Shown piece by piece: positions 27,796 to 37,109 of a stretch of 64,000 nt of DNA. The notes below the pieces were generated by a model. That model ran no database searches, was not told where the DNA came from, and saw nothing but the letters and a program-made list of their open reading frames with translations. This DNA comes from an uncultured Prevotellaceae bacterium (GTDB lineage: Bacteria; Bacteroidota; Bacteroidia; Bacteroidales; Bacteroidaceae), in NCBI GenBank assembly GCA_902784615.1, contig CACZVN010000008.1, positions 55,878-119,877 of the forward strand. Reading direction: 5' to 3'. Made by a program: the position numbers and the translations under genes. Position 1 is the first letter of the stretch. Each line of letters starts with the position of its first letter.

Positions 27796-28818
27796 CTAAA
27801 TTTTTATTTTAAAAATATCCACGATAACCGATAAGCCACCCCAAAGTGTAAGCAACGGTACCATTTCGAGGGCACAAAAGTACAAAATAATTTGTAGAAA
27901 AACTCTATTTTGCCTAAAAAAGATGACATAAGACTTGTAAAATGTCAGTATTTTAACCAAAATGACCACTGCGGTGACATAAATCGCGGCATAAACAGGT
28001 GAAAAATGCAGATATGCCAACAATAGGAGGATAGGGAAGAGTATGGCTCCCTCCATCGCAGTGATGAAGAGGAACGATGTCAAGAATTTTGTATTTCTTC
28101 TTTTGTCGAAGAAGAGAATATTGATACCATGATAGAGGGAAAAACGTAACAGGAAATACAGCATAAAGACCCCAACGAAGATACCTAGGATGCTGTATTG
28201 CGACGACAGGGTGAAGGTGTCTGCGATATATGCTGTGGCGTACAGGTAATACAGCAGGCCATAAACCAGACAAGTCAGTCCTACGAAAACAAACTGGAAC
28301 TTCATCTCATTGCCGGTCTCGGTGACATCACGATCAGCCCTCTGGACATAGAAGAAGTCTTTCAACTGTTTGACGATAAAGCCGGAAATCCTTGATAGGG
28401 TAAAGGCGATGAACAGGAAACAGATGATAAGCAGACCCGTGATGACATTGTCGTTACTGAGCGTTTCAGGAACAGGATCGCCTGCCACACCTGAGCCGCC
28501 GGCCTGTAGTTCCTCATGGTACAATGTATCGTTGGAAAAGAAATTCTCACGGTAGTACAGGGGAATCTCCGCCGTTGTCATGTCACGGGGAATACCTTCA
28601 CCTGGCAGGTGGAGCGTATCGGGCTGTTCGCTGTAGCGAATCTCAACGTCTTTCAGCCAGGCCTGTATGGCAGAGTCCTGTTGGGCAGGGGTAGCATCCT
28701 TAGGCAACAACCGCAGCACCTGATAGGGTGTCTGCGGTCTTGCCATTATCCTTGCCGCTGAATCAAGGTTGCTGAACGCGGCAGGTAGGTTGAATATGAT
28801 GCTGTCCTGTACGGTCAT
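27796..28818 (-). CDS. DUF4271 membrane protein
   Basis: 340 residues. A soluble N-terminal part of about 130 residues (without signal peptide) is followed by seven hydrophobic segments, the first at ITGLLIICFLFIAFTL. The C-terminal part with LGIFVGVFMLYFLLRFSLYHGINILFF is typical of DUF4271. Function unknown; the conserved link with hemD suggests an envelope or haem-related role (inference). It lies 3 bp after metK. Confidence 0.88.
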   Translation of the reverse strand: MTVQDSIIFNLPAAFSNLDSAARIMARPQTPYQVLRLLPKDATPAQQDSAIQAWLKDVEIRYSEQPDTLHLPGEGIPRDMTTAEIPLYYRENFFSNDTLYHEELQAGGSGVAGDPVPETLSNDNVITGLLIICFLFIAFTLSRISGFIVKQLKDFFYVQRADRDVTETGNEMKFQFVFVGLTCLVYGLLYYLYATAYIADTFTLSSQYSILGIFVGVFMLYFLLRFSLYHGINILFFDKRRNTKFLTSFLFITAMEGAILFPILLLLAYLHFSPVYAAIYVTAVVILVKILTFYKSYVIFFRQNRVFLQIILYFCALEMVPLLTLWGGLSVIVDIFKIKI

Positions 28819-28821
28819 GCC

Positions 28822-30084
28822 TTATGCCAGACCAAACGCCTTGCGGATATCCTCCACGCGGTCGAGCTTCTCCCACGTGAAGAGTTCCACTTCCATGACC
28901 TTTGTCGGATGATAGTGGCTGGTGAAAGTCTTCTTAATGGTCTCCGGCTGACGGCCCATGTGACCGTAGGCGGCCGTCTCACTGTAGATGGGCTGGCGCA
29001 GTTTCAACGTACGCTCAATGGCCTTTGGACGAAGGTCGAACAGGGTTTCGATCTTCTTGGCGATCTCACTGTCGCTCATCTGAACCTTGCTACGGCCGTA
29101 GGTGTTCACGTAGATGTTCATGGGCTTAGCCACACCGATGGCGTAACTGACCTGTACCAGCATCTCGTCGGCCACACCTGCCGCTACCATGTTCTTGGCG
29201 ATATGGCGGGCAGCGTAGGCGGCACTGCGATCGACCTTCGAGGAGTCCTTGCCAGAGAAGGCACCACCACCGTGGGCACCCTTGCCGCCATAGGTATCGA
29301 CGATGATCTTACGGCCTGTCAGACCAGTGTCACCGTGAGGACCGCCAATGACGAACTTACCCGTGGGGTTCACGTAGTATTTGATGTCCAGTCCGAAAAG
29401 GTCGAGCACTTTCTGCGAGTGGATCTGCTGCTTCACCCTCGGGATAAGGATATTGATCACGTCGTCCTTGATCTTGGCGAGCATCTTCTCGTCATCGGGA
29501 TCGAACTCGTCGTGCTGGGTGGAGACGACGATGGTGTCGATGCGCTCGGGAATACCCTCGTCGCTATACTGGATAGTCACCTGACTCTTGGCATCCGGAC
29601 GCAGGTAGGTCATCTCCTTACCCTCCTTACGGATGTCGGCCAGTGTGCGCATGATCAGATGTGCCAGGTCAAGGCTTACGGGCATATAGTTCTCCGTCTC
29701 GTTGGTGGCGTAGCCGAACATCATGCCCTGGTCGCCGGCACCCTGCTCGTCTTCGTTACCGTTATCCACACCACGGTTGATATCGGCACTCTGCTCGTGG
29801 ATGGCACTTAGGATACCGCAGGAGTTGCCGTCAAACTGATACTCGGCCTTCGTGTAGCCAATACGCTTGACGGTGTTTCGTGCAATAGTCTGCAAGTCGA
29901 TATATACATTACTGCGCACCTCGCCCATAATAACCACCTGACCGGTTGTCACAAAAGTCTCACAAGCCACGCGTGCCTTCTCGTCGTAGGCCAGGAACTG
30001 GTCGAGGATAGCGTCTGAAATCTGGTCAGCCACTTTATCGGGATGGCCTTCTGATACTGATTCTGATGAAAAGAAATATGACAT
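28822..30084 (-). CDS. metK: S-adenosylmethionine synthetase
   Basis: 420 residues. Signature stretches are [16 protein letters not shown] at the start, the [10 protein letters not shown] loop and the second signature [19 protein letters not shown]. It makes SAM from methionine and ATP as a tetramer. The ATG at 30084 is chosen (MSYFFSSE); the frame extends only 7 codons more, into the promoter box. That box (30103-30110) leaves a 5' leader of only about 10 nt, with no room for a SAM riboswitch. Confidence 0.97.
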   Translation of the reverse strand: MSYFFSSESVSEGHPDKVADQISDAILDQFLAYDEKARVACETFVTTGQVVIMGEVRSNVYIDLQTIARNTVKRIGYTKAEYQFDGNSCGILSAIHEQSADINRGVDNGNEDEQGAGDQGMMFGYATNETENYMPVSLDLAHLIMRTLADIRKEGKEMTYLRPDAKSQVTIQYSDEGIPERIDTIVVSTQHDEFDPDDEKMLAKIKDDVINILIPRVKQQIHSQKVLDLFGLDIKYYVNPTGKFVIGGPHGDTGLTGRKIIVDTYGGKGAHGGGAFSGKDSSKVDRSAAYAARHIAKNMVAAGVADEMLVQVSYAIGVAKPMNIYVNTYGRSKVQMSDSEIAKKIETLFDLRPKAIERTLKLRQPIYSETAAYGHMGRQPETIKKTFTSHYHPTKVMEVELFTWEKLDRVEDIRKAFGLA

Positions 30085-30102
30085 AATCTTGAATTTTGGG
30101 TG

Positions 30103-30110
30103 CAAAGTTA
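30103..30110 (-). promoter_or_regulatory. -7 box of the metK operon
   Basis: TAACTTTG on the minus strand, 18 bp upstream of the metK ATG. Confidence 0.65.
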
Positions 30111-30120
30111 CAAAAAAGAA

Positions 30121-30148
30121 GTGAAAAGTGAAGAGTGAATAGTGAATT
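30121..30148. repeat. GTGAA-type heptamer repeat
   Basis: Degenerate units AAGTGAA/GAGTGAA/TAGTGAA in tandem between xerD and metK. Confidence 0.75.
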
Positions 30149-30151
30149 TTT

Positions 30152-31048
30152 TTATTTCTTCATATTCCTGGGGTGGTGCTCCAAAATCTCCTTTCTCAGC
30201 ATCGACGTGTCGATATGGGTATAGATCTCCGTCGTACCGATGCTCTCATGACCGAGCAGTGCCTGGATGATGCGCAGGTCGGCACCGCCCTCCAGCAGGG
30301 CCGTGGCGAACGAGTGGCGCAGCGTGTGGGGCGAGATGGTCTTCTGGATACCCGCCATGTCGGCCTGCCGCTTGATCATGATGAGGATCATCGTGCGCGT
30401 CAGGTGCTTGCCATAGCGGTTCAGGAAAACATAGTCCTCTTCACCAGGCTTGATTGTCATGTGGCAGCGGTCGTCGAACCAGAACTGCAGTTCCTGGATG
30501 GCCCGTCTGGAGATGGGTACCAGCCGCTCCTTCGACCCCTTGCCGAACACGCGTACATACTCTTCGTCGAGATAGAGGTCCGACAGTTTCAGGTTCACCA
30601 GTTCGCTGACGCGCAGTCCACAGGAGAACAGCACCTCGATGATGGCACGGTTCCGGTGCCCCTCCCATTTCGAGAGATCGATGCTGGCCTCCAGACGGTC
30701 GATCTCCTGGGGCGACAGCACCTCGGGCAGATGTTCACCGATCTGCGGTGACTCCAACAGTTCCGTTGGGTCGTCCTCGCGGTAGCCGTCGAGTTGCAGG
30801 AAGCGGAAGAAAGAGCGCACGCCGCTCAGGATGCGACATTGCGAACGGGGATGGATGCCGATGTCGTGTAGTCCTGCCGAGAAGTGCTCCAAGTCCTCCA
30901 GGGTCACCTCCAGCACGTTTTTCTCTTCCCGCTCCAGATAGTCGAGCAGTTTCCGGAGGTCGCGTTGATAGGCGTCGAGCGTATTGCCCGACATGTTGCG
31001 CTGTAGTTTCAGGTAGCGCACGTAGCCCTTTACCAGATCCTTTGTCAT
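30152..31048 (-). CDS. xerD: Tyrosine recombinase XerD
   Basis: 298 residues. The N-terminal SAM-like core-binding domain ([20 protein letters not shown]) is followed by the catalytic domain with Arg in CGLRVSEL, Lys in [11 protein letters not shown], HxxR in [10 protein letters not shown], His in [10 protein letters not shown] and the nucleophile Tyr in EIYTHID. It resolves chromosome dimers at dif. Length and motifs are those of housekeeping XerD rather than a transposon integrase. Divergent from aroQ. Confidence 0.94.
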   Translation of the reverse strand: MTKDLVKGYVRYLKLQRNMSGNTLDAYQRDLRKLLDYLEREEKNVLEVTLEDLEHFSAGLHDIGIHPRSQCRILSGVRSFFRFLQLDGYREDDPTELLESPQIGEHLPEVLSPQEIDRLEASIDLSKWEGHRNRAIIEVLFSCGLRVSELVNLKLSDLYLDEEYVRVFGKGSKERLVPISRRAIQELQFWFDDRCHMTIKPGEEDYVFLNRYGKHLTRTMILIMIKRQADMAGIQKTISPHTLRHSFATALLEGGADLRIIQALLGHESIGTTEIYTHIDTSMLRKEILEHHPRNMKK

Positions 31049-31068
31049 CGTTTTCGTGAATAATGTGG

Positions 31069-31076
31069 CAAAGTTA
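31069..31076 (-). promoter_or_regulatory. -7 box of xerD
   Basis: TAACTTTG on the minus strand, about 20 bp upstream of the xerD ATG. Confidence 0.6.
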
Positions 31077-31108
31077 GCACTTTTTTTTTGAATATCAAAA
31101 AAATGTCG

Positions 31109-31116
31109 TAACTTTG
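31109..31116 (+). promoter_or_regulatory. -7 box of the aroQ operon
   Basis: TAACTTTG, about 24 bp before the aroQ ATG; back to back with the xerD promoter. Confidence 0.65.
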
Positions 31117-31139
31117 CAGCCGTTAATAATTAATAAGGT

Positions 31140-31571
31140 ATGAAGATACAGATTATCAACGGGCCGAACCTCAACCTGTTGGGGCAGCGGGAGCCGGGCA
31201 TCTATGGCTCGGCATCGTTTGAGAGCTATCTGCCGGAGTTGCAGAAGCGTTATCCTGACGCCCAGATCGACTACTATCAAAGCAATGTCGAGGGTGAACT
31301 GATCAATAAGATGCAGGAGACGGGCTTCTTCGGCGGTTACGACGGTATCATACTCAATGCCGGTGCCTATACCCATACCAGTGTGGCCTTGCAGGACTGC
31401 ATCCGCTCCCTGAAGTGCCCGGTCATCGAAGTGCACATCTCCAATGTCCACCAGCGTGAGGAGTTCCGTCACAAGTCGATGATCTCCTGTGCCTGTAAGG
31501 GTGTGATCTGCGGTTTCGGACTCGACAGCTATCGTCTGGCCGTTGAGGCGCTCATAGGAAGTGAAAAGTGA
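31140..31571 (+). CDS. aroQ: Type II 3-dehydroquinate dehydratase
   Basis: 143 residues: INGPNLNLLGQREPGIYG with the catalytic Arg/Tyr loop, LNAGAYTHTSVAL, and EVHISNVHQREEFRHKS with the catalytic His. It makes 3-dehydroshikimate in the shikimate pathway as a dodecamer. Its stop overlaps the GTG start of the methyltransferase in a GTGA, inside a GTGAA-type repeat, so the last residues (GSEK) are encoded by that repeat. Confidence 0.96.
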   Translation: MKIQIINGPNLNLLGQREPGIYGSASFESYLPELQKRYPDAQIDYYQSNVEGELINKMQETGFFGGYDGIILNAGAYTHTSVALQDCIRSLKCPVIEVHISNVHQREEFRHKSMISCACKGVICGFGLDSYRLAVEALIGSEK

Positions 31572-32200
31572 AGCGTGAACTGGAGCAGTACATCCTGCAG
31601 CACTCGGAACCTGAGCCCGACTACCTCTACCGACTCTGGCGGGCGACGAATATCCGAACGATCCACGGCCGTATGGCCAGTGGGCATCTGCAGGGCCGGC
31701 TGCTGAAGATGCTCGTCGAGATGATCCGTCCCCAGACGATCCTCGAAGTCGGCACGTTCAGCGGTTACAGTGCCATCTCCATGGCGGAGGGACTGTCCGA
31801 CGGCGGACGGCTCTATACCTTTGAGATCAATGATGAGATGGAGGACTTCACCCGCCCGTGGATAGAAGGTTCGGCGGTGGCCGACAAAATCACGTTCCTC
31901 ATCGGCGACGCACTCGTGGAGGCCCCGAAACTCGGCATCACGTTCGACATGGCCTTTATCGACGGTGACAAACGGACGTACCGCGAGACCTTCGAGATGG
32001 TGATGGGTATCCTCAGACCCGGAGGATTCATCCTGGCCGACAACACGCTGTGGGACGGGCACGTCGTCGATCACGCCTATGACCACGACCACCAGACACA
32101 GGGCATCTCGGACTTCAACGACTATATCGCTGCCGACCCCCGGGTAGAGCAGGTGATCCTTCCCCTTCGCGACGGCCTCACCCTCATCCGGAAAAGCTGA
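31568..32200 (+). CDS. O-methyltransferase family 3 (catechol O-methyltransferase-like)
   Basis: 210 residues, Rossmann methyltransferase: motif I LEVGTFSGYSAISMAEGL, FIDGDKRTYRETFEM (metal-binding Asp) and FILADNTLWDGHVVD. These enzymes methylate hydroxyls with Mg2+ and SAM; the substrate is unknown. The start is GTG at 31568, overlapping the aroQ stop; the next ATG would remove the first helices. Part of the aroQ-methyltransferase-rbfA-permease unit. Confidence 0.92.
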   Translation: MKRELEQYILQHSEPEPDYLYRLWRATNIRTIHGRMASGHLQGRLLKMLVEMIRPQTILEVGTFSGYSAISMAEGLSDGGRLYTFEINDEMEDFTRPWIEGSAVADKITFLIGDALVEAPKLGITFDMAFIDGDKRTYRETFEMVMGILRPGGFILADNTLWDGHVVDHAYDHDHQTQGISDFNDYIAADPRVEQVILPLRDGLTLIRKS

Positions 32201-32212
32201 GAAAGTGAGTAA

Positions 32213-32252
32213 TCATAATTTCTAATTCCTCATTTCTAATTTCTAATTTTAA
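32213..32252. repeat. TTTCTAA-type heptamer repeat
   Basis: Degenerate tandem TAATTTC/TTCTAAT units in the gap between the methyltransferase gene and rbfA. Confidence 0.7.
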
Positions 32253-32260
32253 AATAGATT

Positions 32261-32596
32261 ATGCAAGAGACAAGACAGAACAAAATAGCCCGACTGCTCC
32301 AGAAGGAGCTCTCGCTGATCTTCCAGCAGCAGACCCGCGCCATGCACGGTACGATGGTCAGTGTCACCCGCGCCAAGGTATCGCCCGACCTGAGCATCTG
32401 CACCGCCTATCTGAGCATCTTCCCCTCTGAAAAGGGAGAGGAGATCCTGGCGAATATCAATGCCAGTAACAAGGCTATAAGATATGAATTAGGTACGCGC
32501 GTGCGTAACCAGTTGCGCATCATTCCCGAACTGCGTTTCTTCATCGACGACAGTCTGGACTACATCGAACACATCGACGAACTTTTGAAGAAGTGA
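32261..32596 (+). CDS. rbfA: Ribosome-binding factor A
   Basis: 111 residues with the KH-like RbfA fold: the N-terminal TRQNKIARLLQKELSLIF, VTRAKVSPDLSICTAYLSIFP and the end LRFFIDDSLDYIEHIDELL. It matures the 30S subunit. Its stop overlaps the GTG start of the permease gene. Confidence 0.95.
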   Translation: MQETRQNKIARLLQKELSLIFQQQTRAMHGTMVSVTRAKVSPDLSICTAYLSIFPSEKGEEILANINASNKAIRYELGTRVRNQLRIIPELRFFIDDSLDYIEHIDELLKK

Positions 32597-33822
32597 ATTT
32601 CCCGTTCTACATCGCCCGGCGTTACCTCTTCTCGAAGAAATCCACGCACGCCATCAATGTCATCAGCGGCATCTCCGTCATCGGGGTGGCCGTTGCCACG
32701 ATGGCTTTGGTGGTGACATTGAGTGTGTTCAACGGCTTCCACGATCTGGTGGCCCACTTCTTCACCTCCTTCGACCCGCAACTGAAGGTCACGCCCCTGA
32801 AGGGTAAGACGGTGGCCGCCGACGATCCCGTGCTCACACAGATCCGTCAACTGCCACAGATAGAGGTGGCGACGGAGTGCGTCGAGGATCAGGCTCTGGC
32901 TATCTATAACGGCCATCAGGCGATGGTGGTCATCAAGGGCGTCGATGACAATTTCGACCAACTGACCCATATCAATGAGATCCTGATCGGCGACGGGGAG
33001 TTCAGCCTGCATGCCGCCGATATGGACTATGGCATCCTGGGTGTCCGGCTGGCGGAACAGTTGGCTACGGGCCTGACCTACGTTCACCCGCTGAAGATCT
33101 ATGCACCCCGTCGCGAGGGACAGTTCGACATGACCAATCCCACCGATGCCTTTGAGGAAGAGGAACTCTACTCGCCCGGTGTCATCTTCAACGTGAAACA
33201 GGGTAAGTACGACAAGAACTATATCGTCACCAGCATCGCCTTTGCCCGCCGTATCTTCGCGCAGCAGGGCATGCTCTCCTCATTGGAGCTGAGGCTGAAG
33301 CCCGGCAGCAACTTCGAGTCGGTGAAGTCGGAGATCAAGAAGTTGTGTGGCGACAAGTTCGCTGTCAAGGACCGCTTCGAACAGCAGGACGACACCTTTA
33401 AGATCATGAAGATCGAGAAGTTCATTGCCTACATCTTCCTGACGTTTATCCTCATGGTGGCCTGCTTCAACATCATCGGTTCGCTGTCGATGCTCATCAT
33501 CGACAAGAAGGACGACGTGGTGACGCTCCGTAACCTCGGTGCAAGCGACAAGCAGATCGTGCGCATCTTCCTCTTCGAGGGTCGTATGATCTCAGCCATA
33601 GGTGCCGTGATCGGCATCCTGCTCGGACTGTTGCTCTGTGGACTGCAACAGCAGTTCGGTCTCGTGGCTTTGGGCTCCAGCAGCGGTTCGTTCATCATCA
33701 ACGCTTATCCCGTCAGCGTCCATCCTGAGGACATCGTGCTGATCTTCGTCACCGTCCTCGTTGTAGGCTTCCTCGCTGTATGGTACCCCGTCCGCTACTT
33801 TGCCAAGCGTCTGCTGGCGTAG
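32593..33822 (+). CDS. ABC transporter permease, LolC/LolE-like
   Basis: 409 residues. N-terminal membrane helix (NVISGISVIGVAVATMALVVTLSVFNGF), a large periplasmic MacB-like domain (about 45-265), then three C-terminal helices with FtsX signatures (LMVACFNIIGSLSMLIIDKKDDVVTLRNLGAS). It resembles the permeases that release lipoproteins to the Lol pathway; an ATPase gene is not adjacent. GTG start at 32593 in a GTGA overlap with rbfA. Confidence 0.9.
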   Translation: MNFPFYIARRYLFSKKSTHAINVISGISVIGVAVATMALVVTLSVFNGFHDLVAHFFTSFDPQLKVTPLKGKTVAADDPVLTQIRQLPQIEVATECVEDQALAIYNGHQAMVVIKGVDDNFDQLTHINEILIGDGEFSLHAADMDYGILGVRLAEQLATGLTYVHPLKIYAPRREGQFDMTNPTDAFEEEELYSPGVIFNVKQGKYDKNYIVTSIAFARRIFAQQGMLSSLELRLKPGSNFESVKSEIKKLCGDKFAVKDRFEQQDDTFKIMKIEKFIAYIFLTFILMVACFNIIGSLSMLIIDKKDDVVTLRNLGASDKQIVRIFLFEGRMISAIGAVIGILLGLLLCGLQQQFGLVALGSSSGSFIINAYPVSVHPEDIVLIFVTVLVVGFLAVWYPVRYFAKRLLA

Positions 33823-33852
33823 CCTAACATGAATAGAAAACAAAACAAAGAT

Positions 33853-34758
33853 ATGGAAAAGAAAAAGATTTATATCGCCGGTTGCGGCGGCATGCTCGGA
33901 GAAGCCTTCCACGAGCAGTTCAAGGATGATTACATCATCAAGTGTACGGATAAGGATGTGAATGCCGACTGGCTGTCGTTCCTTGATTTTCGCGATTTCG
34001 ATGCCTATCGCAAGGATGTAGAGGAGTTCCAGCCCGACTATCTCTTCCACCTCGGTGCCTATACCGATCTGGAGTGGTGCGAGCAGAATGCCGATGAGAC
34101 CTATCTCACCAACACCCTCTGTGTGGAGAATGCCGTCTATATCGCCAATTCCCTGAATATCCCCCTGCTGTATATCAGCACCGCCGGTATCTTCGACGGT
34201 AAGAAACCGCTTTACGACGACTGGGATCAGCCCAATCCCCTGGGTGTCTATGCCCGCTCAAAGTACATGGGTGAGCGTTTTGTAGTGGAGAATGCCTTCC
34301 GCTATCTCGTATGCCGTGCCGGTTGGATGATGGGCTCAGGCCCCTCGAAGGACAAGAAGTTCATTCAGAAGATCATGAAGCAACTCAAAGACGGCAAGAA
34401 GGAACTCTTCATTGTCAACGACAAGGACGGTACGCCCACCTACACGCAGGACTTCGCCCGCACGGTGAAGAACCTCATCCAGAAGGAGTACTGGGGACTA
34501 TACAACTGCGTCTGCGGCGGTCAGACCAGCCGCTTGGAGGTCTGTCAGGAGATGCTGAAGATCCTCGGACTGGAGCAGGAGGTGAAGATCAACATCGTCA
34601 GTTCCGACTATTTCGCCAAGGAGTACTTCGCCGACCGTCCCGCCTCCGAGCGCCTCTGGACGCGCAAGCTCAACCTCCGAGGCGTCAGTGCCATGCGCGA
34701 CTGGCACGTCGCCCTGAAGGAATATCTCGAGAATTACTACAAGGGCTATCTGGATTAA
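33853..34758 (+). CDS. RmlD-like sugar-nucleotide reductase (extended SDR)
   Basis: 301 residues. Nucleotide-binding IYIAGCGGMLGEAF, the FHLGAYTDLEWCEQN stretch typical of dTDP-4-dehydrorhamnose reductases, the active-site YARSKYMGE (YxxxK), and FIVNDKDGTPTYTQDFA. The other rml genes are absent here, so its in vivo substrate is open. The ATG at 33853 is preferred because homologous N-termini start MEKKKIYIAG; an ATG at 33829 in the same frame would add 8 residues of A-rich leader. Confidence 0.88.
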   Translation: MEKKKIYIAGCGGMLGEAFHEQFKDDYIIKCTDKDVNADWLSFLDFRDFDAYRKDVEEFQPDYLFHLGAYTDLEWCEQNADETYLTNTLCVENAVYIANSLNIPLLYISTAGIFDGKKPLYDDWDQPNPLGVYARSKYMGERFVVENAFRYLVCRAGWMMGSGPSKDKKFIQKIMKQLKDGKKELFIVNDKDGTPTYTQDFARTVKNLIQKEYWGLYNCVCGGQTSRLEVCQEMLKILGLEQEVKINIVSSDYFAKEYFADRPASERLWTRKLNLRGVSAMRDWHVALKEYLENYYKGYLD

Positions 34759-34793
34759 AGAAGAGAGCGGGCTTAGTTCCCGTTCTCTTTTTG
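34759..34793. terminator. Bidirectional terminator between reductase and VirE-like gene
   Basis: Arms AAGAGAGCGGG and CCCGTTCTCTTT followed by a T-run; the VirE-like stop codon lies in the loop. Confidence 0.8.
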
Positions 34794-37109
34794 TTGGCAC
34801 TTTTTAAAACTGCCATCTGCCATCTGTACCACATAGTCCCGCTTTTTCCAGGTACTGATCATGTTGCGTGTTCTGTCGGTCGTCATGCCCTGTTGCCTGC
34901 GCACGCGCTTGGCATCTTCGACAGTAAACACGTCAGGCAGCAGTTCCAGCAGGTTGCGAGGACCAGGATGAGTACCGATACGCGCTTCCTCACAGTTGTT
35001 GGCCTTTTCGATATCGGCTCCGAAGAACTGCATCTTGCACCACATATCATACCTGAGTGACCATAAGATAAACGCCTCTATCGATTTTTCCCATTTCTGA
35101 CCGTTGGCCACATAGAGCACACAAGCCTTCAGCCAGGCGATAATACAGGCACGGTGTGACAGGCTCCAATACGTCAGCGACTGGGAAAGCCTGGCAAATT
35201 CGGCGCACTCTTGCATCAACTTCTTGGCGAGCTTAAAAGCTTGTGGACAGTCAATATAACCATGAGCCGCGCACAGATTGTCGATATAAGGTTTCAGCGC
35301 TTCGTCGAATGCAGCATCATACTTACCAAAGACAGGTTGGTCGGCTCCGATTTCATCCGCAGGGATTGTGCAGAAGTTGATACGGGAGATTGGTCCGTCG
35401 GTAAGTACCTTCTGGAAGAACCTGCGTCCTTTCAGAATTGTTGTACTTGCGTTCCAATTGAAGCGGCAGCGGGGTCTTGCCGTCACACTTTGAGTACCAA
35501 TACGAGTCTGACCATAGGTTGATTTCGGGTCGAAGGCAAGACACATCACCTGGAAATGTTGCTTGCCCGTCACGCCTTTCAACTGCTCAAAGAGATCCAA
35601 CTCATTGACCTTTACATAAACAAAGTGACCTTCAGCCTCTTTCAGACGTGTGACAAGGGCGGGCTTCGTCATATCCGAGTCAATGATCTGGATTACCAGA
35701 CCTTCTGGACGAAGCATCTTGTCCTTGTTGGCACCTTTCCGGTTACAGTCCTTCTTCCATTCTTCCTCTCTTCGGGCGTTTTCGTCATCGCGTCGCTGGA
35801 TGTCAGCCATGATGTGCTCGATAGGCTCGTCGATGCAACTCTTTCCTGCGCTTGTCTCAGCCATCAGACAGTTCATCAGTGTCGCCTCGTGATCCACGTT
35901 GTCGGTATATGTGAAGCTCACCTCTTTCAGATGAGTGGCCAGCGGCGGGAATACTGCATGCGCGACAGTCGCTTTATAGACGGCAGGAGTCTTGGATGTT
36001 AAGAGCTGGATCAGCTTCGGCAGTTTCGATGGCATCTCCGGTGGGGTCGATCCACCATATGGGCTTGCACCAAGAGAGTCTGTTTTCTGTACCTGCGTAC
36101 CCACCTTCCTGCTTCTGGCAAACACGCGCCTCTGAAACTGTGAGAGTTTCTGGCTCGGGTCGTAATACTTCGTGTAGAAGTCATTCACCAGATCCTGAAT
36201 ATTCTTATCCTGCCAGTTCTTCGGCATCATCTCGCTGAGCACACCCAGGAACTCCTCTTTGGTCATCAACTGTGAAGCACCTACGCTGAGGATACTCTTC
36301 ACCGCATCGTGACGGGCCCCTTCTACCACGAGAACATCAGGTTCCAGATCGCACTCCTTCAAACACTCCTGAAAGATGAACCTCGTCCGCTCGCTTGCCG
36401 CACATGGGGACTGTCCCCCCTGTGATAGCGTAGCGTTTACAGCGGGGACTGTCCCCTGTGTGTGGCCCTGCCTCATTTTCCGCCCATCCACATCGAGCCC
36501 CCTGTTCAGAAACGCTTCTCTCCGCTCTTCCAGTTCCGCCTCGCTCAGTGGCTTCAGCCAGAGTTCAGAGCGGTAGATCTCTTCTTCGATGCCCGTCAGG
36601 TAGATAAACCTCTCAGGCGTTGTGCAACTCTCGTCATAGGGGATACTAATCTCTTTGCAAAAAGCCTCCTGCGTCTCACTGATGGTCTTACCTACAGGCA
36701 GGTGCAACCAGATGTGCAGTTTCTTGCGGGCTGAGTAATCCATGCGGAGTATCAGTTCCTGCCAGTCTGACAGCGGGTCGGCAATCAGTTCTTGAGTCCG
36801 TTTGATGGCTTCCTCCACCAGCGACTTGTCATCGACATCCACGCAGGTCATAAAGGTAAACGTTTCGGGGATGATGTCGGACTGTGCCCGGTGGTTGTTA
36901 CGGAATCGGGCATAGTGGGGACATACAAACGGTAACTGGTCTTTCAGTTTCTCGTTGCCGCTCCTGATCTCGGTCACCATCGCCTTGAGCCAGCCTTCGG
37001 AGAGCAGGCAATCTACCTGCTCCGAAGTCATGGGCTCTGCATAGCCGCGATGATCCTTTCCGGGATCACCCGTATGCTTGGTATTGACAGCTATCACTCC
37101 TTCCATCAT
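34773..37109 (-). CDS. BT4734/VirE-like N-terminal domain protein with DUF3987-like C-terminal part
   Basis: 778 residues. The first 190 residues match the BT4734/VirE N-terminal domain (FTFMTCVDVDDKSLVEEAIKRT, LHIWLHLPVGKTI), which resembles a primase/RNA-recognition fold. The middle (about 280-330) is a small helical VirE-type segment (LSVGASQLMTKEEFLGVLSEMM), and the C-terminal 400 residues look like DUF3987 (TLMNCLMAETSAGKSCI, close to a Walker A shape). Such proteins sit in mobile or phage-derived islands of Bacteroidales and may act in DNA replication or priming (inference). A linker at about 215-235 is encoded by two GGGGACTGTCCCC repeats. ATGA overlap with the preceding small gene. 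Confidence 0.75.
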   Translation of the reverse strand: MMEGVIAVNTKHTGDPGKDHRGYAEPMTSEQVDCLLSEGWLKAMVTEIRSGNEKLKDQLPFVCPHYARFRNNHRAQSDIIPETFTFMTCVDVDDKSLVEEAIKRTQELIADPLSDWQELILRMDYSARKKLHIWLHLPVGKTISETQEAFCKEISIPYDESCTTPERFIYLTGIEEEIYRSELWLKPLSEAELEERREAFLNRGLDVDGRKMRQGHTQGTVPAVNATLSQGGQSPCAASERTRFIFQECLKECDLEPDVLVVEGARHDAVKSILSVGASQLMTKEEFLGVLSEMMPKNWQDKNIQDLVNDFYTKYYDPSQKLSQFQRRVFARSRKVGTQVQKTDSLGASPYGGSTPPEMPSKLPKLIQLLTSKTPAVYKATVAHAVFPPLATHLKEVSFTYTDNVDHEATLMNCLMAETSAGKSCIDEPIEHIMADIQRRDDENARREEEWKKDCNRKGANKDKMLRPEGLVIQIIDSDMTKPALVTRLKEAEGHFVYVKVNELDLFEQLKGVTGKQHFQVMCLAFDPKSTYGQTRIGTQSVTARPRCRFNWNASTTILKGRRFFQKVLTDGPISRINFCTIPADEIGADQPVFGKYDAAFDEALKPYIDNLCAAHGYIDCPQAFKLAKKLMQECAEFARLSQSLTYWSLSHRACIIAWLKACVLYVANGQKWEKSIEAFILWSLRYDMWCKMQFFGADIEKANNCEEARIGTHPGPRNLLELLPDVFTVEDAKRVRRQQGMTTDRTRNMISTWKKRDYVVQMADGSFKKCQQKENGN
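36407..36461. repeat. Twin GGGGACTGTCCCC element inside the VirE-like gene
   Basis: Two copies of the near-palindrome GGGGACTGTCCCC about 27 bp apart, in a 55-bp block that is in frame with the coding sequence. Confidence 0.75.

Noticed and set aside
30085-30102. SAM riboswitch before metK
   Set aside because: The leader between promoter box and ATG is too short to hold one.
30152-31048. Phage or transposon integrase
   Set aside because: Length, motifs and housekeeping context fit XerD; it is not adjacent to the accessory region and has no att-like repeats.
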